A stretch of DNA of 64,000 nucleotides from Vombatus ursinus (Eukaryota > Chordata > Mammalia > Diprotodontia > Vombatidae). The notes under the pieces were generated by a model. The model did no database searches, was not told the DNA's origin, and saw only the letters and a list, made by a program, of their open reading frames with translations. A program made the position numbers and the translations under genes. Each line of letters starts with the position of its first letter. Position 1 is the first letter of the stretch. The stretch is from positions 5,321,864-5,385,863 of the forward strand of contig NW_020954630.1 of assembly GCF_900497805.2 (NCBI RefSeq), in the 5' to 3' direction. Positions 22,921 to 33,457 of the stretch are shown one piece after another.

Positions 22921-23599
22921 TGTGCTTGCCTGTGTACTTACATTCTTTGTTTCCTTCTTTTTAAAAATCATGATTAGCGTATTTTCCCTAGTGCCACCTT
23001 GATTTGCTTAATTAAAAGGCATTTAAAATGGCATTTAAAATAACAGTTGCAAGAGAACATTAACCATTTCAGTCCTTTTCCTTTTTAAAATCTTATTTGA
23101 ACTTAAACAGTGACCAAAATGCATATTTCCACATACAAAGAAGGATAAAAAAAGAGGATTATACATGAAACCTAAACTCTCTCTTACATACAGCTTGTTG
23201 TTTTCTGGATATACTAAATTTAATACAGTAGTGCCAGGATTGCTTTGTCTTCTACTCTAGTTCTTTTCAAAGAAGTCAGTATGTATTTAGTTTCATGAAC
23301 AAAATATGGAGGTTTATATATGGCTGATCACTCCACATGCACTCACCATGAAATAGTTTTCATCTTAGAGTATCTCCATTGCATATTAAATCACAGAGCA
23401 TTCAGCTCAGAGTTGTCTTTTAGAAGTTATGAAGTCCATCTCTCTAACTAAAAGGCAGAACATAACAATTCACCATCCATTTTGAAGGTGAAAATCGATT
23501 GTATTTTAAGTGATGCCCCTGAAGTAGAGAGGTAACATCTGCCTTCATGAAGGACACTAGTTTTTAACAATCCTTAATGTTGGATCATAGATAACTACA
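22921..23599. other. No gene or clear repeat seen
   Basis: AT-rich; no family recognised. Confidence 0.45.
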
Positions 23600-23778
23600 T
23601 TCAGAGCTTGTAGGAACCTTATCTTATTTAGATTTCTCATTTCCCAGATGAGAAAACCTAGCCTGAGAGGTTAAGTGATTTCCCTAAGGTTACAGAGGTG
23701 GTAAATGGCAGAGATTACATTTGGACTCAGATGCCCTGACTCCAACTCTAGAATTATATCCATTGTTCTATCCTGAGC
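23600..23778 (-). repeat. MIR SINE, reverse
   Basis: 'catttcccagatgagaaaac', 'gagaggttaagtgatttccc', 'ggactcagatgccctgactc'. Confidence 0.75.
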
Positions 23779-24554
23779 CAAGATGGTAGAGTAACAGGAA
23801 GACATGCAGTCAGCTTCCCCAGCTACCACACACAAATATAAACCTCATCCAAACAAATCTAGAAAATGTATCAGACCAAATTCTCATGGGGACATCCAAG
23901 AAAAAGTCAGAGTGAGTCATTTTCCAGTTCATTTTCCCCCCACACTACAGGCTACTAGTCTTTCTCCTTATTTCTTAAAAGTAGCATGGATTATCTTCTC
24001 CAAGAAAATTTAGGAATAAATTCTCCTAAAGCCAGGAGCATTCCTTGAAATTTTGTTGATACTCCCCAAGCCTTCAATGTTTCTAATATCCTTAGCAAAA
24101 ATCCTTCTTAAGCCCACCTATCAAGAAATCACACCCTCAGTCTTTTCTAATATGGAAAAAGATCAATTCCATATGTCTTTTAAAAAATGTTTATTGGACT
24201 ATTATTTCCAGGTCAAATAGATTACTAGTAAAGATAGTAATAATATTTGATCATTTAAAGTATGAATTGCTTTTGTAACAGGCTATCTAAATTGGTTCCA
24301 TTCCAACTCTGGAACTATGAACCCATGACCATGGTCATGGTTGTGTAATTATAGGTATTTATCTATATCAGTGATTGTGAGTTGTCTTTTTATGCCCCAG
24401 AGTCTTGGAGGTAGAGAATAACTGATTTGAGAAGACCAGAGGGCCCCATTTCCAACTTCCTGCTTCCAGGAGGGGAAAGGCATTCAGACTGGTTTTTTTT
24501 CCTACTTCTTTCCAATCCAACAGGGATGTACTGTTAGCTTTGTTCTAGTTACCG
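23779..24554. other. No gene or clear repeat seen
   Basis: No recognised element. A frame at 23804-24013 has no domain features. Confidence 0.4.
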
Positions 24555-24635
24555 AGCTAGGCTTTTTGTATCCCCAAAACTTAGCACAGTGCCTGGCTCA
24601 TAGTAGTTACTTAATAAATGTTTACTGACAAAGCT
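24555..24635 (+). repeat. L2 LINE 3' terminus
   Basis: 'tttgtatccccaaaacttag', 'cacagtgcctggctcatagt', 'acttaataaatgtttactga'. Confidence 0.8.
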
Positions 24636-26754
24636 GAAGGAATACATAAACAAAAAATAAAGATGATAAAACCTTGCCTGGCATAGGAAATTGGTGCTTT
24701 TAACCACTTCATATTCCATTACTGAAGCCATTCAGTGCTGCCAATAAAACATCTGTCTTTCACTGGTCTTATTCACCTTTCCTTGTCTTGATAATTGCTG
24801 CTGCTGCTGCTTTCAGCTATTGCAAAAATTATTTGAAATTGAAATATTTGAGCTGAAAAGTACACAATTGTACAAGTATATACTTGATGATCATCTGGGT
24901 TAATGTGGCTTCCAGCAACATCTTACATCATAAAACTTCCTGCAATAATTTCTAATGTCTCTCTTCTACTAGTTATTTTAATTCATGCAGGATCTTTTTA
25001 ATAAATACAAAAGCCTTGTAGACCACAAAGTACTGAACAGATTCTTTTCTATGCATTTGTTAACACGATCTTGTTGCTTGCTGAAGGAGTCACAGGAAAA
25101 TAGACCTCAAAAAATCCAGAAGTCTAAACTAGATCCCTCCACCTCCAGTATTAGCTTATTTTCTCTCCCTTTCTTCTCAACAGAAGGAAAACAATTCTGC
25201 TCCCTGTTATTCATACACTATCCATTCATATACACATAGGTATTACTAATTCTCTTCTCAGACTCTTCTTTGTTAAATTAAAATAAACCCAGTCCCTCTA
25301 GCTTTTCCTCATGGGACTCATTTTCATTAAACATAATATCCAATGTTTAGAACCTCTCCAGGTTCTCATTTCCTTGTTAATATTTCTGAGTGCATGCATC
25401 TGTTTCAAGTGTGGCTGTTGCATATTGAAGGAATCTTCTTGATAGCAGCATAATCCATGAGGAATGGAGAGGTTTGGAACATTAAGAAAGAAGGAAATTG
25501 ATAAATCATAGTTAATAGTTTATAGTAATTTCCAGTGGTCCAACAGTATCAGCTTTATATCACGCACATAGTTTTGATTTACTGGGAAGAAACTACTGAT
25601 ATAATTGTGTGAATGTGGAGTTGAATCCATTTGCCTAAAATTATACTATGAGTATTTTTACTTTGGAACAGTTCTTTCTGATTGAATGTAAAGTGACTCC
25701 TAACTGGAGGGCTTTAGAGCTTAAACCTTTTAAATATTTGATCTTTTCCATTTATATCATTGCCCTTTTAGAAGAGTGCATGACATTATGGGTGTTAGAT
25801 ATATTTTTGGGGGGACTGCTTGAAAATGTCAATGAATAGTAATTTTGAATGTTTGAAAAAACAAGCAAGAACAATTCTCCTAAAGAGAATGAGGCATTCT
25901 GTCTTTCTATCCCTAATATAAACTTGTAAACTGAGTAAAAATGATTCTGTTGCCTTTTGGAAATTAACAGCAAGATTTGTTTTACATATACAACATGCCT
26001 CATGGTTCCCTGCATTCATGGAATCTTTTTCATGGCATTAATAAAATTTCTTTTTGTGTGTCACTGGAAAATAGACATCAGCACAGATAGATCAAGAAGA
26101 TTTTTTAAGGATCCTGGGTTTAGAGAGGGATTGTGTCTCTTCCCCAAAGTCAGAAAAGGTATGACACTTTATCCTGAATATCTCCCAAACTTTCCCTGGA
26201 TTGAACACTTCTCTTAATTTTCTCAGAAAATGTTGTATCATTTTGGTACTATCAAACTTAAGTGTGGTCATTACTCTCTTGGAAGGATGAGTTTGAAGGA
26301 ATGTGGGAGCATCTTTAAATTTTGTGCCTAAAATTCACATTTTCCATGGTGTATGATTAGCCATTTTTGTTAGAGAAAAAGGCAAATTAAAATGCACTGC
26401 TAACATTAGTTCATCCTTTATATACTGTCTAAAGGATAAATCTCATATCTTCTCCAGTTAATCATTAATTTAGGATGCACCTGACCTGAATGAATGATTG
26501 AAATACTGGACTGGGGGACTATATACTCTGGGGCTGAGCTGTAGTGGAAAATAAATTTGTTCTGACTTGTCCTATAAACTTCAGAGGTCACTTATACTTT
26601 ATTTCCCTAGTTTGGCAAACTAGTCACTATTACATGATACATAATGAGTGACATATCTTTGGGCCATATTAAAAACATATTTTTTTTTACTAAATTACGG
26701 TGAATTAACTGAAACATTTTAATGTGACCCACTTTACACCTCTGGCAAATAAAT
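24636..26754. other. Repeat-poor stretch, no gene seen
   Basis: Over 2 kb with no MIR, L2 or L1 motif that I can identify, apart from a short CTG run (24798-24815) and a weak CR1-like patch near 25270-25390. Several 60-87 residue frames are unremarkable. Confidence 0.4.
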
Positions 26755-27355
26755 TGGCTTATTACCCTACTCTCTCAGTTCTACCTGTGAACCATTATAC
26801 CTAAACTGGAAAGTCTCAGTCTCTTCACATTCTGCAGTTTCCAAATTTTCCCTTATTTCAAAACCCTTCTCAAAACCCAGCTTCTTCAGGGGGTCATTTT
26901 GCTTGGTACAAAGGAAAGAGCAATAAACTAGGGGACACGGGACCAGGCTTTGATTCCCACCTCTACAACTAATTTCCAGTGCTGCCTTGGAGAGGTCATT
27001 TAATCTTTTTGAGCCTCCATTTCTTTTGCTGTAAACTAAAATGGATTAGAATACATGACTACATAGGATCATTCCAGTTCTAAAGTTGATTCTGTGAACC
27101 CTACCTGATTTTGCTATGTATCCTCTTAGAGTATTTGCTCAATTTGCAACATGTTTGTATATGTTCATATGATACTCTCCAAGTACTTTTCATCATTTTC
27201 ATGGGTTAAGTAGACAGTTTCTCTGCTAGAATCTCTGCTGGACTACAAGTTTAATAAGGTCAAAATCTATATTTTCTCTGCTGTTATCCTCCTGATGACC
27301 TCTACCTAGCTCAGTTATCTGAAGGTGGATGCTCAGTAAAACTTGTTTTATAGTG
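26755..27355 (+). repeat. L2 LINE split by a MIR
   Basis: Left part to about 26893 ends 'aaaacccagcttcttcaggg'. The right part from about 27108 resumes 'ccctacctgattttgctatg' and goes on to 'gctggactacaagtttaata' and 'gatgctcagtaaaacttgtt'. Removing the MIR restores the L2 order. Confidence 0.75.
26905..27105 (+). repeat. MIR SINE inside L2
   Basis: 'caaaggaaagagcaataaac', 'ccttggagaggtcatttaat', 'aggatcattccagttctaaa'. The tail ends just before L2 resumes. Confidence 0.75.
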
Positions 27356-27424
27356 AAATATAGTGACTTTATGTTCCAAAAGTTCCCCTTTTACAAAAAG
27401 TACAATAATTGAATTAATTGCATC

Positions 27425-28330
27425 CATCTCACACAGTTGGTAGACTCCAATTTACTAATCAGTACTGTTGTAAGCTGTAAGAAAAAAGAAGCCATGGCCC
27501 CTTCTTTCAAGTTGCTTACAATTAGTGGGGGAACAAGATATATGGACAAGCATGCAACATCTGTATTCCATTACAAGATAGGATATGATTGAGTATTAAG
27601 ATGAACTATTTAGAAAATATATGTGATATAGCAGTGGAAGCAGCATTCATTGTTGGATGGAATAGTTGCAGATGGGTTCATAGATGGAATCAATGGAGAG
27701 ACCAGTTGAGGAACTATGTGATAAAATAACTAAATTACCATCTTGAAAATCAGAAAGAAAAAACATTTAAAGGTAGTCTCTGACACTAGCTGTGTGACCA
27801 TGGGAAAATCACTTAATCTTATAGTATTACTTTTATGTTAAATGAAGATAATAATATCTATAATACCTCCCTTATATGATAATTGTGAGTAATGGTGTAT
27901 GTAAAATATTTTATATATATTTTAAGCACAAATGCAACACATGTTAGTGGTTGTTGTTGTTAACAATAGGAGTTATTATGATGATGATAATCTCACTAGC
28001 CTAATCACATTGGGGATGGATATGAGAGAAAGCCAAATGAATTGGGTAGAACCAGATTAAGAAGGGCCTTGAAGGAGTTTGGATTTTTTTCCAGCAGTCA
28101 GCAAATATGTACTTGAAATACTTAAACCAGAGAATGTCATTATAAAAACAATATTTAAGGCAATTTAGTTTCTCAGTTATGTTTAGGAAGGATTTAAATA
28201 GGGAAAGGCTAGCCATAAGGAGACCAGTTAGGAGGTGGCTACAGTAACCTAGGAGTCAGTTGCCAAGAGTTTAGAATTAGGATGCTGGCAGCAGAAGATG
28301 AAAGTGTTGAGCTAGTATGATCGTTAATAG
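27425..28330 (-). repeat. L2 LINE, reverse, split by a MIR
   Basis: The left part (to ~27765) has 'tttcaagttgcttacaatta'. The right part (from ~27965) has 'agaagggccttgaaggagtt' and 'aggtggctacagtaacctag', both reversed L2 motifs in consistent order. It faces the previous L2 tail to tail. Confidence 0.65.
27775..27950 (+). repeat. MIR SINE inside reverse L2
   Basis: 'tgacactagctgtgtgacca', 'gggaaaatcacttaatctta', 'aatacctcccttatatgata'. Confidence 0.7.
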
Positions 28331-28474
28331 ATTATGGAGAAAAAATTAGAAAGCAGGGGTGAAGAGAGACAATAAAAGGCCGGGGAATACTGAAAGTAGG
28401 GTCCTAAGTATGTCTCCTTTGTCAGTGGAATGGACCAGACAAATGGCCAGGAACTACTCCACCCCTTTCCCCCT

Positions 28475-28590
28475 TTCATTTTGCTGGTGAAGAAACTGAG
28501 ATACAGAGACATGAAGCATTTTACCCAAGGTCACACAGATAGTCAGTAGCAGAGGTAGGATTAAAATCTGATCTCTATCCCTACAGAAAT
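28475..28590 (-). repeat. MIR SINE fragment, reverse
   Basis: 'gctggtgaagaaactgagat' and 'cccaaggtcacacagatagt'. Confidence 0.75.
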
Positions 28591-28599
28591 TCCAAGATT

Positions 28600-29524
28600 T
28601 TGAGCTAATAAACTCTCCATTAACCCACCATTGTATTAATAAAGTTCTCTAATAACTGATACTTCTGTGCATTTAGAATACAATAGTAACAAAAAGTTCA
28701 TGAAGATGCCCTTGAGTCAGAGTGCCTTCCAAGTCATCAGGGAATGATTAAATCACCTTACTATAATTTCTGGGCTCAGCATATTTAATTATAGTTCAGT
28801 TCTTTGAAAATTAACAGTTCATGTATGGTGTCTTTGGTAACTGACTTTGAACAAAAATATTTGATTAATCAGATTCTCTTCCTGGCCAAAGCAAATATCT
28901 CAGGATTCTCTGTACAAATTTCAGTTTCCTTCACTGAAAGTTTCCTTCACTACTTGAAGGTAGTGTGGAATTTGAAAAATGTCTCCTAGTGCCAATTCAA
29001 TGACCTGGGTCAGAAATATGACCAAACTTTATAGTGAATTTAAATCTGTTTGAATATCACAATTCCTTTCTCGAATATCACAATTCCTTTCTCTTCACCT
29101 CACAGTATTCTTTGAAAGGGAACACTTGCAAGCATACTGGATTGGCTAATTTTAAGGGACTTGGGAAGAACAGTCAAAATAGGGAAGAGTAGTGAAAATT
29201 AATGGCAAGTTTGAATTATAGAAATGAAAATTTGTTACTTTTCATTACACCTAGTATCTGAAATTGACTGCTGGCAAAGTGTTTGAGTGTAGCTCCTGCT
29301 GAAATTCCTTAGATAACTCACCTAATGAGTACCTTCATTCCACATGTAAACAAATAAGGTGTTAAGATTGTTAAGCAGTTTGCTCTTTAATGGATGAAAC
29401 AAACTCCTTGCAATCTCCTTTATAGCTTTAATTTGCTGACTGCAAATGCTAAAGTATGGGACAAAGGTCAACTTCCACTCAGCCCTAGCAAAAAGCACAA
29501 GAATTCAGAGAACTCTGTTGAAGA
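28600..29524. other. No gene seen; contains a short tandem duplication
   Basis: No repeat family recognised except the 21-bp duplication at 29052-29093. Confidence 0.4.
29052..29093. repeat. Perfect 21-bp tandem duplication
   Basis: The unit starts 'gaatatcacaattcctttc' and occurs twice head to tail without mismatch (29052-29072, 29073-29093). The lack of mismatches suggests a recent slippage-type duplication. Confidence 0.95.
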
Positions 29525-29615
29525 AATGCTAACAGCTCCCTCTCGCCTCTAGGATAAAATATAAAATCTTCTCTCACCTTTGTATACTTCTCTCTTCCTA
29601 GTCACAGTCTGGTAG

Positions 29616-29865
29616 TTTGATAGTCTAGGTGGTGCAGTGGATAGAACACAGACCTAGAGTTGAAAAGACTCATATTCTTGAGTTCAAATCTGGCCTTGGA
29701 TACTTACTAGTTGTGTGACCCTGGGCAAGTCACTTAACTCTGCCTCATTTTCCTCATCTGTAAAATGAATTGGTGAAGGAAATAGCAAAGTGCTCCAGTA
29801 TCTTTGCCAAGAAAACCCCAAATGAGATCTCAAAGAGTTGGACATGACTGAACAATGTCAAATCT
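29616..29865 (+). repeat. RTE-tailed marsupial SINE
   Basis: tRNA-like head ('taggtggtgcagtggataga', 'ttgagttcaaatctggcctt', 'gggcaagtcacttaactctg') followed by a tail ('gtgctccagtatctttgcca', 'agagttggacatgactgaac') that closely resembles the 3' end of BovB/RTE elements. That tail is the likely recognition site for an RTE reverse transcriptase. It is inserted into the L2 at 29525. Confidence 0.9.
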
Positions 29866-29887
29866 ACTTTCCAGTCATCATCCCTCT

Positions 29888-29899
29888 ACAAGCATTCTT
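29888..29899. repeat. Target-site duplication of the L1 insertion, left
   Basis: 'acaagcattctt' here, 'atatgcattctt' at 33458-33469: 12 bases, two mismatches, bracketing a composite insertion. Confidence 0.7.
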
Positions 29900-29907
29900 T
29901 TTTTTTT

Positions 29908-29975
29908 CATTTATTATGTTTACTGAATGTCAAACACTGTGCTAAGTGCTAGAGATATAAATATAAACGGAAGAA
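29908..29975 (-). repeat. L2 3' terminus, reverse, next to a poly(T) run
   Basis: Reversed L2 end 'catttattatgtttactgaa' and 'gtgctaagtgctagagatat'. Immediately left is a T run (29898-29907). Read on the reverse strand this is an L2 end with AATAAA followed directly by A's. Confidence 0.7.
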
Positions 29976-29979
29976 GTGT

Positions 29980-30235
29980 AAACAAAGTGGGTGCCCATCA
30001 ATTGGAGAATGGGTGAGCAAATTGTAGTTTATGAATATAGTACCATAACAATGAAAGGGATGGATTCAGACAAAATTAGGAAGACTTGTATGAATTGATA
30101 TGATAGAACCAAGAAAACAATTTATACAATAACTACAACATAGGAAACTTTGAAAAACTTAGAAACCCTGATCAATGCAATAAACAATTCCAGAAGACTG
30201 ATGATGAATCATCACTTCCTACCTCACAATATAGA
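29980..30235 (+). mobile_element. L1 3' fragment, forward
   Basis: 'gtgcccatcaattggagaat' (ORF2 C-terminus), then 'aattccagaagactgatgat' from the 3' UTR. It has no A-tail and ends where the reverse L1 begins, so it is head-on to that element. Confidence 0.75.
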
Positions 30236-30791
30236 ATTGAGTGTATGTGTTATTCCCTCCTTAAGCCTAATCCCATGAGAATAAGATTCACTCATTCCCT
30301 CTCACCTTCCCCTGTTTCCCCCCATGTAACAGCCTTTTTTTTCACTGTTTTATGTGAGATAATTTACCCCATTCTTCCTCTTCCTTTCTCCTTCTCTCAG
30401 TATAATCCTCTCTCACCCCTTAATTTTATTCTCTAGATATCACCCCTTCATCTTCAACTCACCCTGTGCCCTCTATCTATCTATCTGTCTGTCTGTCTAT
30501 CTATCTATCTATATGTGCCGGCCACGCCGTACACTCTCCTCCTATAAGGAGCAGGCTGCCAGAGTCATACTACTTACCAGTCTTTGGAGCCTACCTGGAT
30601 AAACACACAGAGATGAGCCCATCAGGAGGTGCCAACACTGGAACTTTATTCAGAGGCCATCACAGCAAGGCCAAGCAGGAAGGCCATAGCAAGAGAGTAG
30701 GAGCAAAGAGAGAGCGAGCTCCGACCACGACCCGTTCCTTAAGTACCTACTTAGCCCCTCCTCCTCAGCCCGCCTACTAGTCATTGATTGT

Positions 30792-31060
30792 AGGGTCAGA
30801 TACGGAAGGGGATGTCTGAGTTTAGCGCACCAAGGGAGAGGAAGTGATGCAGGAGGCTAGGACCGGATACAGGAAGGAGGTGTCTGGGATTAGTGCATAG
30901 ACAAAGGGAGAGTACGTGACCCAGGAAGTCAGGCCCAGATACCGGGAGGAGGCGTCTGAGGTCAGTGCTACACAAAGGGAAAGTACGTGTCCCAGGAAGT
31001 CAGGAAGGACACAGGAAGGAGGCATCTGGGGTTGATGTTGCACTTAGGGAGGGGACTAAG
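30792..31060 (-). repeat. Tandem array A in the LTR (about 4 units of ~70 bp)
   Basis: Units begin near 30792, 30859, 30931 and 31002, each with a shared core like 'ggatacaggaaggagg' plus 'gtctg' and ending in 'aaagggagagtacgtg'-like sequence. They lie in the presumed U3. Confidence 0.8.
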
Positions 31061-31097
31061 CAAAGTGAACTCGTCCTCTGCCATCCCACTCACACGT

Positions 31098-31340
31098 GGC
31101 ACAGCCCCCTGCCTCAGGAGCACATGCTCCGGCTACTTCCTTGTATTCTGTTCCTTCCCCAGCTTATCACAGCTCCACATAGCACTGCCCACTGCCTCAG
31201 GAGTGAGAGCTCCGGTTACTTCTCTGTATCCAGCCCATCCCAGTTCACCACAACTCCACCTAGCACAGCCCCTGCCTCAGGAGCATGAGCTCCGGTTACT
31301 TCCTAATATCTTGTTCCTACCCCATCTTGCCACAATCTTC
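31098..31340 (-). repeat. Tandem array B in the LTR (3 units of ~81 bp)
   Basis: Units begin near 31100, 31182 and 31263, each with 'ctgcctcaggag', then 'gctccgg(t/c)tacttc'. The sequence is unrelated to array A. Confidence 0.85.
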
Positions 31341-31534
31341 ACTTGGCAGTAGCCAACATCAGACAGTCCCTCACATCTATATACATACATACATACATAC
31401 ACATAATTTTTTCCCTCCAACTACCCTAATACTGACAAAGGTATCATGAGTTACAAATATCATCTTTCCATGCAGGAATGTAAACAGTTCAACCCTAAGA
31501 AATCCCTTATGATTTCTCTTTCCTGTTTACCTCT

Positions 31535-32590
31535 TCATGTTTCTCTTGAGTCTTGCATTTGAAAGTCAAATTTTCTATTCAGCTTTGGTCTTTTCATCAA
31601 GAATACTTGAAAGTCCTCTGTTTCACTGAATGTCCATTTTTTCCCCTGAAGGATTGTACTCAGTTTTGCTGGGTGGGTGATTCTTGGCCTTAATCCTATC
31701 TCCTTTGACCTCCAGAATATTAGATTCCAAGCCCTGTGGTCCCTTAAGGTAGAAGCTGCTAAATCTTGTGTTATTCTGATTGTGTTTCCACAGTACTTGA
31801 ATTGTTTCTTTCTGGCTGCTAGCAATATTTCCTCTTTGACCTGGGAACTCTGGAATGTGGCTACAATATTCCTAGGAGTTTTCCACTGGGGATCACTTTC
31901 AGGAGGTGATCAGTGGATTCTTTCAATTTCTATTTTACCTTCTGATTTGAGACTATCAAGGCAGTTTTCCTTGATAAGTTTCTTAAAAGATGAGGTCTAG
32001 GCTCTTTTTTTGATCATGGATTTCAGGTAGTCCAATAATTTTTAAATTATCTCTCCTGGTCTATTTTCCAGATTGGTTGTTTTTCCAATGAGATATTTCA
32101 CATTGTCTTCCATTTTTTCATTCTTTTTGTTTTGTTTTACAATGTCTTGATTTCTGATAAAGTCACTAGCTTCCAATTGCTCTAATTTTTCTAATTCTGA
32201 TTTTTAAGGAAGTAGTTTCTTCAGTAAGCTTTTGGACTTCCTTTTCCATTTGGCCAATTTTGCTTTTTAAGGCATTCTTCTCCTCATTGGCTTTTTGGAC
32301 CTCTTTTTCCATTTGGGTTAGGCTATTTTTAAGGTGATATTTTCTTCACATTTTTGGGGTCTCCTTTAACAAGCTGTTGACTTGTTTTTCATGATATTCT
32401 TGTTTCACTCTCATTTCTCTTCCCAGTTTTTCCTCTACTTCTCTTACTTGCTTCTCAAAATCCTTTTTGAGCTCTTTCATGGTCTGGGACCAATTCATAT
32501 TTTTGTTGGAGGCTTTGTATGTAGGAACTTTGACTTTGTTGTCTTCTTCTGGTTGTATGTTTTGATGTTCTCTGTCAACAAAAAAAGATT
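31535..32590 (-). pseudogene. L1 ORF1 (nucleic-acid chaperone) relic
   Basis: The C-terminal part (31825-31535) reads KKQFKYCGNTIRITQDLA and HPAKLSTILQGKKWTFS, aligning by eye with placental ORF1p 'YPAKLSFISEGE' and its RNA-binding C-terminal domain. Upstream (about 32320-32222) the reverse strand encodes QMEKEVQKANEEKNALKSK, a heptad-rich coiled coil as expected for the trimerising region. Several frame changes separate these parts, so the gene is dead. ORF1p normally coats L1 RNA. Confidence 0.8.
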
Positions 32591-33435
32591 TCTATGGTCT
32601 GACTTTTTTGCAAGGTTTGGTCATGATTCCAGCCAATTACTTGAGTGAGAAACTCTTTGTTAAAGTAGAGATCTGCTTCCAATGTGGAGAATGTACTGTC
32701 CTAAGTTTTGGGGATTTTGTGCAGCTATTTTCAGAGATATTTCTACGGACCTGTTAATTTTTACTTCATCCAAGGTGGTATGATAAGGGGTGAGGTGTTT
32801 ACTCCTTTCCTGGCCTGTGCTCTGGTCTATGAGTGACCACAAGCACTCTTTTCTGCCTTGGAACTGTGAGGAGGATTTCCTCTCCATAGCCACTACAAGC
32901 TCCACCCCAGAACTGTGACTCAGATCCAAGCATGAACAAAGTAAGAGAATCCTGCACCAGCAAAGAGATCCCTGCAATCTCCCCCTGATCAGTCAATCTA
33001 TTCCCCCTCAGTCTGTGGGCTGGAAGCTCTAGAAGCAGCTGTGGCCCTGGGGCCACTTGTGGGGACTGGAGCTGGGACTGATCTTCTCTCTCACCTCAGT
33101 CACAGACTTTTCCTACTGACCTTCTAAGTTGTCTAAGGTGTTCATGGGTTGAAAAGTCTGGAAACTGCCACAGTTGCCTGTGATTCAGTCCTCTGAGGCC
33201 TGCCCCAAGTTCACTGAGGCCTGTTTTGCCTGTGCTCCCACACCAAACTGCATTCCTCTCCCCACCCAGCATGATATACCTTTCTGATTAACCATCCAGG
33301 TTGTCTTGGGTTGGAATTTTGTTTCATTCTGTCTTCTTGTGGGTTATGCTGCTTTAGAATTTGTTTAGAGCCATTTTTTTACAAGTATTTGAAGGGATTT
33401 GGGGGAGACCTCAAGCAAGTCACTGCTTTTACTCT

Positions 33436-33446
33436 GCCATCTTGGC
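33436..33446 (-). promoter_or_regulatory. YY1-like site at the L1 5' end
   Basis: 'gccatcttggc' (reverse GCCAAGATGGC) lies about 12 bases inside the L1 5' end. Human L1 carries a YY1 site at the same place, where it sets the transcription start. Function here is inferred. Confidence 0.6.
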
Positions 33447-33457
33447 TCCGCCCCCCC

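Larger units (their letters stand above)
29525..29899 (+). repeat. L2 LINE, left part of an interrupted copy
   Basis: 'ctctcgcctctaggataaaa' and, after an RTE-type SINE, 'ctactttccagtcatcatcc'. It continues at 33458 with 'atccagccaaattggccttc', the next part of the L2 consensus, so everything from 29900 to 33457 is inserted. Confidence 0.8.
30514..31375 (-). mobile_element. Solo LTR of an endogenous retrovirus
   Basis: 862 bases beginning TGTGAGGG and ending GGCACA on the reverse strand (TG...CA ends), flanked by the 6-bp direct repeat 'tctata' (30508-30513, 31376-31381). A poly(A) signal AATAAA lies at 30650-30645 and a TATA-like 'tacttaag' about 90 bases upstream, giving a plausible U3-R-U5 order. 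It is markedly GC- and CpG-richer than its surroundings. A 6-bp duplication suits class II (ERVK-like) elements, though the flanking microsatellite weakens this. No internal retroviral region is seen. Probably one of the youngest insertions in the window. Confidence 0.75.
30236..33457 (-). mobile_element. L1/HAL1-type LINE, 5'-complete, reverse, interrupted by a solo LTR
   Basis: Read on the reverse strand: a 5' UTR beginning with G-run + cggagccaagatgg at 33457, ORF1 (about 32590-31535), a post-ORF1 region with a tetranucleotide/TA microsatellite, ending near 30236. No ORF2 follows ORF1, so it is either a HAL1-like half-L1 or an internally deleted L1. The 5' end abuts a target duplication, meaning this copy is not 5'-truncated. 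An LTR (30514-31375) sits in its microsatellite. Confidence 0.8.

Noticed and set aside
25957-26217. 86-residue frame bracketed by 'ttaacag' and 'aaaggtatga'
   Set aside because: Weak acceptor, unremarkable translation and no neighbouring exon.
30466-31352. Overlapping open frames of 104-121 residues in the GC-rich region
   Set aside because: They fall in the LTR and its tandem repeats, where GC-rich sequence makes stops rare; no retroviral protein motif is present.
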